Source: Augochlora pura (lineage: Eukaryota > Arthropoda > Insecta > Hymenoptera > Halictidae). From it: a stretch of DNA of 64,000 bases. The notes beneath the pieces were generated by a model, which was not told the DNA's origin, did not search any database, and saw nothing but the letters and a program-made list of their open reading frames with translations. Below are positions 56,053 through 64,000 of this stretch, piece by piece (the stretch's first letter is position 1; every line of letters starts with the position of its first letter). The stretch lies in the NCBI RefSeq assembly GCF_028453695.1, contig NC_135780.1:14104376-14168375 (forward strand), written 5' to 3'. The position numbers and the translations under genes were made by a program.

Positions 56053-56879
56053 GCGCTCCGAGATGGTGTTCGTCCCGGCCGGAGATCCTCGCGGATCCTC
56101 GCCCGTACCGAAAACTGGTTCGTGCGGCATCAGATTGCGAAGATAGTCGAGTTTTATGCGAGGCCCTCGGTATCGGACGGTCCCATCGCGCCGGATGACT
56201 TTCCTGCGGATTCTTTCTTTCCCATGGCTTTCCGATACCAAGGGACCCGATGCCCGCCGCGCCGGGAATGCCAGGGCCGTACTCGCTCTTTTTCGAAGGA
56301 CCGACGAACACGAGCTCTCGGCTGCCGGAAAAACGAGCGGACGCGACTCGCGCCTGCGTGCCTATACGTACATGTGACCGGCGTCTCAGCATCCGTTGCA
56401 ACTTCGTTTAGAATTTATTCTCGGCATTCTTTCCGTTCGCTAAATGCAGGCAGCGTCTTTCTTCGATCGATGCGCGGTCGTCTTTCCGCGTCGCTCGACC
56501 CGCTTCGACGAAAGAGGAATTTGTTCACCGCGGACAAAGTTCAGAAACGGCGAACCGGTTGTAAATTATCGAAACGATCTTCGCGGCCCGGGTAGACGAT
56601 CCGAACGATCGGAGAGCGGAATATCTGCAAAGTTTCGGGGGAAAGGAAAACGCGCTGCGCTGTCCGAAGGAAAGGAGAGGGAGGAAGGAAGGATGGAAAA
56701 ACGGCTCCCGGTGACTCCGTGTTCGGCAACTTTCCCCGGCGAAACAGTTTCGTTAATTTACAGCCGGCATTAATTGCAACCGGCGTTTATCAGCGCGGCC
56801 AGGAAGCTCTGGTAATCGTCAGCAGTTGCAGCGGCTACTTTAAAAAGATAAATCCCGCGGCGGGTGAATGTGTTCCTCT

Positions 56880-56900
56880 CCGCCTCGCCTCGCCTCGCCC
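56880..56900. repeat. CGCCT pentamer array
   Basis: Four copies. Confidence 0.9.
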
Positions 56901-56963
56901 GCGTTCGCATCGGCGCTCGAGCGCGCCCGGTAAACATCCGCGCTTGTGTGTCTCGGCGCACAC

Positions 56964-56987
56964 GCGAGCGAGCGAGCGAGCGAGCGC
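56964..56987. repeat. GAGC tetranucleotide repeat
   Basis: Five copies with CG-alternating edges. Confidence 0.92.
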
Positions 56988-57076
56988 GCTTTCTCGATTT
57001 ATTACTGGAAATATCGTAATGGAACTATTTATACCGAGGCGAGCCGCCGATAAACCCGGTCCCGTATCGCGATCCT

Positions 57077-57436
57077 GTGACGTGGCTCGCGCAACGATTT
57101 CGAAGAATCGAGTCGAGAGATCGCGATGATGCAAATTTCACCGAGATCGATGATGAAACAGATATTTCCGTCGTTATCGTCGCTACGCCCGATCCGAATA
57201 ATTCCGCGATCGAATTGCTCTTTAAGAACGCCGCGGCCCATCCAGAAACTCTGCCAGCGACAGGCACGTTCGCAGCTGTGTTCAGTCTTTCGTTCGGTTC
57301 AACGATATCGGTCCCTAATTTTGGGGACGCCGAAATGGGAGTACAGTTGCACGCCTCCACGCCTGATACAACCGCGATCTACGATAAACGATCGACGGTC
57401 GACGGTCGACGGTCGACGGTCCACGGTCCGCGATAA
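57077..57436 (+). other. Unassigned open frame with ordinary protein composition
   Basis: About 100 codons before the heptamer array read as low-Arg sequence with many Asp, Ala, Thr and Val residues (for example NNSAIELLFKNAAAHPETLP). The frame starts at GTG and has no early ATG. It runs into the GGTCGAC array at 57392. A minus-strand frame (57025-57360) and a second plus frame (57126-57599) are also open, so at most one is real. No family recognised. Confidence 0.15.
57392..57429. repeat. GGTCGAC heptamer array
   Basis: Five units, the last ones GGTCCAC and GGTCCGC. GTCGAC in each exact unit is palindromic. Confidence 0.95.
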
Positions 57437-57603
57437 TCGAAGCCAGGCTCCGCAGCGCGAGAAAAAGAGGACCTGGTCTTTTTCCACGAGGCTCGCAGCC
57501 GGCTACGGTGATGACCGATGGACGAGGCCGATGTCGATAACGCGGTTATCGAGTGATCTGGGGGCGTCCCGGTGCTATCGCTATCACGCGGCGCGATAAG
57601 CTT

Positions 57604-57630
57604 CGGAACGGAACGGAACGGAACGGAACG
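57604..57630. repeat. CGGAA pentamer array
   Basis: Five exact copies. Confidence 0.95.
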
Positions 57631-58153
57631 ATACACACGCCGCGCGCCGCGCAATCTCATCTGACCCAGGCCCTCGACCGCATCTCCATCGTTTATCGTT
57701 TATCTGGCGACCGGGAGGACCGGGGATGTGTCTTCGCCGATGCATTTTCTCGACTTATTTAGATCGTCGCGAGAGCTTGTTTGCTCGCCGGCACGGACAA
57801 TGCGTGCGATAAGATCGATTGTAATTAAGAGCGACCGCGGCTCTCGTTCGACGTTCGGCGCTCTGCGCGCGGCGCTCTGCTCTCGGCGAACGCCGATGGA
57901 TCCAAGTCGACCACGGTCTTTCGGAGAAACGATCGATTGGAAATATTTCTTCCAGTGCGAAGCAGAATCTAAAGAAAATTAGCGAATCTTGGTCCAGCGA
58001 CCCCAAACCTTCTCGTCTATTTCGATCTGAACCATTCTTCCGTTCGTCAGTCGGCAAATATGCTGCATCGCCCAACTAAAACTAAATCAGTGGAGACAGT
58101 ATTTCGGATCTTGCTGCAGACAATGTTTTCCTCGCACGCACGTATAGCGACAT

Positions 58154-58525
58154 CTAAACGGCGAAGAGAATTTCGAAAATAAGGGGACAGCGTGACGTGA
58201 AAGCTGAAAAGGGTTCTAGTGCCCCACTGCTCGTGGTTCGAAGCGAAGCTGCTCCTATTTCAACGGCACGAGAATATTTACGGCGGGGGATCGGAACCAG
58301 GTCGAAGCTCGCGGAAACGTCGTTAGTGTATCGCGGGCAAACGATTCCTTCCTGGGCGACGCCGTGGAGGAAGCCGTCGCGGAAAAAATCGGTGTCGACG
58401 AAAGGGCTCGTTCCCAAGCGCCGCCTCGCCTCGTTCGCGAAGGCGTCGATAAGCTCGGCGAGAGTGGAAGGCGCTCGTCTACCCTTCCGGTGACTTCGCT
58501 CCCTCCTCCTCTCGCTGTTCTCGTC
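58154..58525 (-). other. Unassigned minus-strand open frame, G/C-ending codons
   Basis: On minus the frame is open from about 58525 to TAG at 58154-58156. Its central part uses mostly C- or G-ending codons and reads, for example, PFVDTDFFRDGFLHGVAQEG, preceded by TLAELIDAFANEARRR. It has no ATG and no convincing acceptor, so it could only be an exon. A codon-aligned plus-strand frame (to 58924) is equally open and equally protein-like. No family recognised. Confidence 0.15.
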
Positions 58526-58865
58526 GCGTCATTCCTCTTTTGGAAAATCATTGCAAGCTTTCTGAAACGCTTCTTCGTCGACGACGCGTCGTCGGTTTCG
58601 TTGAGAAGCCGAACGAACAATTATGGGAAGGAGGCGACGCGATCGATCCAGCACTCGGTTGCTCGATCGAGACCGGCGATTTACGGCTCGTGGGAGGAGA
58701 TATTCGCCAGGACCGCGATACCACTCGCGTTATATAAGGATTCCGAGGGACGAGAAAAATCCGTCGGGGTCGGAGGGAGCGACGGATCGAGATTAAATCG
58801 AGATTTAAGCGGGCCGCGCGACGCGAAACTCGATAGGAATTGCAAAAAGGCCCCGACGCGCGATC

Positions 58866-58898
58866 GGGGATCGGGGATCGGGATCGGGATCGGGATCG
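58866..58898 (+). repeat. GGGGATC to GGGATC array, quadruplex motif
   Basis: Two seven-base GGGGATC units then three six-base GGGATC units. Five G-runs with three-base loops. The unit shortens by one G part way through. Confidence 0.94.
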
Positions 58899-59173
58899 AA
58901 TTTCTCATCGCGCGTAGAAAAAGATAAAGAAAGAGAAAAAAAGAGCGATTTTTTATCGCGAGCCATTGCCCGGAATCCGCTGGCCCGGGGCCGCTCCGTT
59001 CCAATGAGCCCCGGGACGGGATCTACCTCTCGATCTTTTACCTCTTCGTTCTCGATCTCGGTCTCGATCTGCTCGGGTCCCCCTGGATCCCCGGAGAGGA
59101 GACTTGCGCGCCACGCCGCGCATTCGTGCGCGCTCGTTGCACACGTCCGACTGACTTTTCGTTCGGTCGACCA

Positions 59174-59205
<32 letters not shown>

Positions 59206-59206
59206 T
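59174..59206. repeat. CT microsatellite
   Basis: CT run with one CTCCCT interruption. Confidence 0.93.
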
Positions 59207-59692
59207 CTCGCCGGCACGTTTCTCCGTCTCCTGGTTGCCGAGAGCCGCGAGCCACGTAGTACAACGGAGTTTGACAATGTGTCGTGTCGGAATGCAATTT
59301 CGTAAGCGCGAACACGCCCAAGCAATCGTCTGTTTATTTTCGATGCCGACAAGCAGCCGGTATCGGGCCCTCGAAAACTGTGTGCTACACGATCCCAGAT
59401 AAGATCCCGAGAATTTAAATGAACAAATTATCGAAGGGGACGACGGACACTGTCCGACAGCGGAACCTCTACGGTTGTCCGCTTGGCGAATTCGCAGACG
59501 AATCTTTCTCATAATAGCGTCCGCACTGATTCGAAGATATTGTTTGGTCTGGAATCAATTCCGATGCTGGGCCGCGCGGAATCGATGCCAACAGCGAGGA
59601 TCGGGATCTTCCACGGCTTTGGATTCGAGTCGAGCGAGAGCGATCGTCGAGAGGAAAGTTCGCGCGCGGAGGCGTTCGTTTGACAGATCCTG

Positions 59693-60553
59693 CTACTTTC
59701 TCTCGCTGTTACGAAATACATAGTCGGACGCTAGTGTTCGCGAGGCTTCGCGTCGGTGTTGCTCCGTGTGCTGACATTGCGGTGGCTCGCCGAAGCCACA
59801 GGCGAGTAGTATATTAATCGGTAACTGTAATTCGATCGTTCTCGTTGAAATCGCGAACGTTTTGGATCCACCAAAGTCAATGGACAAGCAACGGAGTCCG
59901 ATCGCGAGGAAGGGACGATTCTCCGTTTTCTCTCGTCTCCACGGCCGGCCGGCCGGTGAATCTCCGGGTCGCGCGGAGTATGTATGTATCAGCCGACGGT
60001 GCGCAGGCAGTAGGCGGCATGCATGCAGTAGGTTGTGTTGCGTAGATACGATCTGGACAGCGCTGGCCATCGAGGCAAATCGATTAATTGGGAACGAACG
60101 CGCTCCGATCGCCACGCTCTGACGTCTAAAAACCAGCTCGACCGTGTTTACCGCAATAACGCGAATATACGGCGTGCCGAAAACTAAAAAGAAGAAACGG
60201 GTAAACCGCAGACACCGGATCGCGGCCGCGTGTACATATATACCAGCCCGCTTGTGTGTGAGTGTGTAGGTAGTAGATGCATTGGTTCGACACAGATGCG
60301 GATACACGGATACACGTATAGGCGCATGCAGAGACGCGCGGTGTGCGCGTAGCCGATGGACCCGCGAATCAATCGCTCGGAGCGACCCGGGCGCGTTCTT
60401 TCCTATTTTTCGAAACATATTTTCAACCCACCGAGAACCGACAGCGATAACAGCTCGATAAAACCCACCGAAAATTCGCTGGGAGTCTCTACGACCTCTA
60501 GCAAAAAGTATTCGTATTGTATACGCACGCGTATCGGCCGTCCATCGTTGCAA
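59693..60553 (-). other. 286-codon minus-strand open frame in repeat-poor DNA
   Basis: This frame runs from TTG (first ATG about 44 codons in) to TAG at 59693-59695 and crosses no tandem repeat. Composition is mixed but rich in Arg, His and Ile (for example VQIVSTQHNLLHACRLLPAH). Two hydrophobic patches are visible, one near FFFLVF and one near INILLA. No domain recognised. Stop-poor composition makes a chance frame of this length plausible. Confidence 0.13.
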
Positions 60554-60899
60554 TTATTTTCGCGAAATTCTATAGTTTTCCGGATACTTTTAAACGCGCA
60601 AGTTTTCGCAATCTCCGTTCTCGATCGGGTCGCGGCCCTCGGCAATTAATTCCGGATGTTTGGGAATCGAGCGCTCGTAAGTCACGAGGTGCAAGTAGAA
60701 GAATGACTAGGACGGGGTGAGGTGGGAGACGGAGTACTGGGTGTATTGGCACGGCGCAAGGGTTGTTCGGTTTCGTGGCTGCGTTCGCGGCGGCATTCGC
60801 GGCGGTGATTTGGCGGGATCGCAGATCGCGATAGCGCGGCTAAGTAAGATCGAGGTGTCGGCGAAGGAGGGTAGAGAGCATAAGCCCACCCTCTGGCGC

Positions 60900-60940
60900 G
60901 CCTCTCTCGCCTCTCTCGCCTCGCCTCGCCTCGCCTCGCC
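60900..60940. repeat. CTCTCGC to CGCCT array
   Basis: Two CTCTCGC heptamers followed by four CGCCT pentamers. Confidence 0.93.
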
Positions 60941-61067
60941 GTCGCGTCGACGACCGCGGTTCGGGGTTTGGGGCATGCGAGGGGCAGAAGGATGCGAGGA
61001 TGCGAGGCACGCGACTGCCGCCCCATTGCGCCGCGTTAGTTTTCCAACCCTCCGGTTTTTCGGGCCA

Positions 61068-61098
<31 letters not shown>

Positions 61099-61102
61099 TC
61101 CC
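61068..61102. repeat. CCCGAG hexamer array
   Basis: Five copies, ending CCCGAT. Six C3 runs with three-base loops give a minus-strand quadruplex pattern. Confidence 0.95.
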
Positions 61103-61570
61103 TTTTGGCTGCTAGCCATCCTAGCTCAACAAAGACGGATCGGATCCCTTTTCCGCCTGCTCGGCTCCCGCGACGCACGCATCCCCGACCTACCCCTACG
61201 AAATCCGCCTCGAGCCTTCGCATCCGCGGTCTTGCCGCATCAAAGCCGACCGGACCGCGACTGTGCCAAAGGTTAATAGGATAAATGGTTGTTGAACAAC
61301 TTTTGGAAAACATGCGCGATGGTGGACGGTAGAAAATGAAGGAACCAACTCGTAGAAAATTCTTGGAAAGAGAAGGTAGGAAACGGATCGGAAAGCATCG
61401 GCCACTTAGGGCTTGGGGGGCGAACGCCGAAGCCTCGACCCGGGCCCGAGACAAGACCACCAGCTGCGAGAAATCGTTACGTTCGACTCGGCTCCAATCA
61501 CGCGTGATTAACGCCCGCGGCCCGGGAAATGGGTCGAACCGAATGAATATTATCGCCTCGCATTTTTCTA

Positions 61571-61592
61571 CGCGCCGCCGCCGCCGCTGCTG
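61571..61592. repeat. GCC trinucleotide tract
   Basis: Five to six GCC copies then CTG copies. Confidence 0.85.
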
Positions 61593-61623
61593 CCTGACTT
61601 GTATTAATATGTTAATGGGGGGC

Positions 61624-61650
61624 CGCCGCGTGCCGCTTGCCGCGTGCCGC
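61624..61650. repeat. GCCGCGT / GCCGCTT heptamer repeat
   Basis: Four units with one T variant. Confidence 0.85.
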
Positions 61651-62682
61651 GATTATCATAATATCGTTCGAGCAGAGAGAGGAGAAGAGGAGAGGCGCAG
61701 CAATCGCTTAGTTCCGCGAGATTATCGACCGGGCTTCTCCCTTATCTCGGGGAGGTGTTAATCGATCGGAGATCCATATCTTGACCCGGCCGCCGCGACT
61801 CACCGAAGATTCTAGCCGCGAACTGCTACGAGCAGATCGAGAGCGACGACGATGCAGGCCACGGTCTACTCCCTTCCGCCACTCTTGTTACTTCTTTCGG
61901 GTTAATTACTGGGCCGAGCGTAAATGCGCTGTAAGCGTATCCTGCGCGGTACGTGACCGGACTAGCGACGAATTTCTTCGCGACGAATGAATGGAACTGC
62001 GTGCCGCTGCTCTGCTCGGCTAAATTGGTGTTCCGTGTTCGGAAATTGTTAATTGATACCGCCAGACAGTTGATAGTTGATCGTTGATCGAGCAACCGAG
62101 ACGGCTGGCCGAGCCGAGCGGTCAATTGGCTCGGTAAATTGCTGCGAGGAGTTTCGACGACGGCCAACTCGGTTTTCGCAGAATTGTGATCTTCGGAAAT
62201 TAGTTTACGCCGACAACGCGTTAGAACCGCCCTCTGCGGTTCTTCCCTCGTTGGGACGAACATTTCGTTTCAGTTTTTCAGGTAATGTCAGGCGTATCGA
62301 TCGACGAAAGCCAACCAACTAACTACGTTAACGCGCTGCTCGGCTGCTGAAAAACCGAGGGTGGTTAAATCCCGATATTTGTGCATCCGCGTTTAACGAA
62401 ACAATCGAGCAAAGTGGGAATCCGCGGCAACATCTGCAGACTGGAGAGCATTAATAGCCAGCCTCGGCGAGCGCGACCGTAAAAGGCATTTAAAGAGCGC
62501 GGTAAAAGCCGCTCGGCGCTATCCGAAAGGGGTGCTTTTCATTTTCATTCCGCGCCGGACGATGACAAATGTCGTTTGGCCCGATACAGATCTCGGCGTT
62601 CGTTATCAATTCCGCGTGAAGTTTGCGCAATTTCTCCGGCCACTTTTTCCAGGGCAATTCTACTCTAATTACGCCAGGCGAC

Positions 62683-62716
62683 GGGGAGGGAGGAAGAGGG
62701 AGAGGGAGAGGGAGAG
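62683..62716 (+). repeat. GGGAGA hexamer tract, quadruplex motif
   Basis: Five G-runs (62683, 62688, 62698, 62704 and 62710), the later ones six bases apart, on plus. Confidence 0.9.
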
Positions 62717-63026
62717 AAAAGCCGCGTCGCGTTTCATCGAACCAGATACGGTCGTAGATAGGTATCGATCGTATTACAGATACTTCTCTTGGCTAATTTT
62801 TTTGTCGCTCGGCTGGAATAAGGATAAGCGATAACGAGTGGGCGACTTTCTTATCGTTGCGTCCATTCCAGCTCGCTCCACTTCGCCTGACCGACTCGTA
62901 TTTTCGCGTCGCTTCACGAGACGGTCAAACGGTGTCGGTGGTGTCGGTGTCTGTGCCTGTGCGGAGAAAAACGAACGAAAGAGGCGACGACGAGCGGGGG
63001 TACAACGGAGCGAGAGAAGCGACAGA

Positions 63027-63028
63027 AC

Positions 63029-63059
<31 letters not shown>

Positions 63060-63071
63060 CGGAGAGGGAAG

Positions 63072-63106
<35 letters not shown>
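63027..63106. repeat. Paired GA microsatellites
   Basis: GA runs at 63029-63053 and 63074-63105 separated by a 20-base ACAGGCGGAGAGGGAAGGG-type spacer. Together the longest purine tract in the window. Confidence 0.96.
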
Positions 63107-63107
<1 letters not shown>

Positions 63108-63365
63108 TTGAGCGCGGCGGCGTGGATCACGCTTCCCGATCGTAGGGATCGATGGAGTAAATTATGCGAGCATTTTTCCACGTACGGGCCTCCTGTTTTG
63201 CATAGCGATTAAGACGGTTCTTTATCGGTGCTCCTACTCGAAACGAACCCACGTAAAGGTACACGGCAGGGCGGGCCGCTTGTAAAACGTATCGAGACAA
63301 ATAATCTGCGGCCGATTAGAAATTTGTGAGATAATTATAATGGTCGAGTCGACCGCGTCGTTGCC

Positions 63366-63397
63366 GCCGGTCGCCGGTCGCCGGTCGCCGGTCGCCG
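63366..63397. repeat. GGTCGCC heptamer array
   Basis: Four exact units. The unit differs from the 57392 array (GGTCGAC) by one base. Confidence 0.95.
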
Positions 63398-64000
63398 AGT
63401 CCGAGCATTCGCGCGACTATTTGCAGAAATTTCCGAGGCACGAGCGCCGTCCGTCGATTACCTTCGAAATAATCGCAGCCCTCGCTCGTGACAAGGGCCG
63501 GAACCGATACACCGAGAAAATTTCGAGATCGATCGACCGACGGATTACGAATTATTGCGATTCTTTCTGGTAATTGGATTATCGGCTTCCAATGCGGACG
63601 GCGAGGAGAGACGATTGCCGTGCCGGGGTTCGCGGAATTTATAGACGGCGCGTTTAGATTAGGGTTACGAGGATTTGAACTTGCCGCGCTAGTTGTTAAT
63701 ACCAGTTCTGGGGTGCATTTGCATTTTTATCGCAGCCGTTGCATGAATGAATGCCGGCCGGAATTGTTGCGGAGGGTGCAGAGCTCCTGTGGACTTGCAG
63801 CGTTTCGCTTTCGATCAGACGCTCGAAACTTTCGACTTTCGAGGCTCGCGATCTCGAAACGTTCAATTCCCGCGGTCTTTGGCGATCGAAGATCGAAACG
63901 TTCAACTTTTTCCAAGCAGAACCTGCGATCGTTTCGTTTCGGATCCCCGAACTCCTCGCGACGAAAATTCACTCGTTTCGATGCTATCTTGCAACCGCTT

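Larger units (their letters stand above)
50501..57000. other. Gene-free block 9
   Basis: No gene is supported. Unique stretches: 50690-51330, 51680-52020, 52060-52580, 52650-53610, 53650-54270, 54530-55780 and 56060-56870. 52780-53100 and 53690-54110 are relatively AT-rich. Several frames are open for over 150 codons near 55.3-56.4 kb, but all are Arg-rich or cross arrays. Confidence 0.6.
57001..64000. other. Gene-free block 10
   Basis: No gene is confirmed. 57000-57390, 57920-58860 and 59210-60720 are repeat-poor and contain the most protein-like open frames of the window, on both strands. 61100-62680 and 63400-64000 are unique. Arrays and candidate frames are listed separately. Confidence 0.55.

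Noticed and set aside
59990..60060. Sequence with AGGTTGTGTTG and GTAGGTAGTAG strings recalling let-7
   Set aside because: Matches are short and interrupted and there is no foldback with a complementary arm.
1..64000. CRISPR array
   Set aside because: All direct repeats are short tandem units without unique spacers, and there are no cas genes; this is not prokaryotic DNA.
1..64000. Transposable elements
   Set aside because: I searched by eye for reverse transcriptase, transposase and zinc-knuckle motifs in translated frames and for long terminal or inverted repeats, and found none. Old degraded copies cannot be excluded without a library search.

Overview
This is eukaryotic nuclear DNA. The best guess is an arthropod, and more narrowly a hymenopteran insect such as a bee or ant. 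The sequence is GC-rich, CG dinucleotides look undepleted (TCGA, CGCG and GCGA are everywhere), and gene density is very low. Long GA/CT microsatellites recur along with dozens of short, GC-rich 5- to 10-base tandem repeats. There is nothing prokaryotic here: no operons, no ribosome-binding-site spacing and no bacterial RNA genes. The species assignment is inference from composition only.

I found no protein-coding gene, tRNA, rRNA or known microRNA that I can stand behind, and no recognisable transposase, reverse transcriptase or terminal-repeat element. Many open frames exist because A/T-rich stop codons are rare in this composition, and long ones are expected by chance. Most of the striking ones are translated microsatellites (Ser-Leu, Arg-Glu, Gly-Arg or poly-Pro runs). 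A handful of open frames outside repeats have more ordinary amino acid composition (around 5.0, 8.5, 20.2, 36.2, 49.9, 57.2, 58.3 and 60.1 kb). They are listed with low confidence as things to test with RNA and comparative data. The window therefore most likely lies in an intergenic region or a very long intron.

Layout: 0-2.5 kb is mostly unique sequence with two pairs of short dispersed duplicate motifs. 2.5-3.2 kb holds an 8-mer array, a 9-mer G-quadruplex array and a long GA tract. 3.5-3.7 kb is a more AT-rich island with a compact imperfect hairpin. 4-13 kb alternates unique sequence with pentamer, heptamer and nonamer arrays. 13.5-16 kb carries two notable clusters of GATA-type sites. 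17-31 kb and 38-64 kb are the richest in G-quadruplex-forming minisatellites, including a clean two-level hexamer array at 46.2 kb. 32-38 kb is comparatively plain.

The dominant signal is the repeat landscape. Tens of independent short arrays, mostly with 5- or 7-base units and usually 3-7 copies, sit between unique stretches. Identical units recur at distant loci on both strands, and a large share of arrays match the canonical four-G-run quadruplex pattern on one strand.
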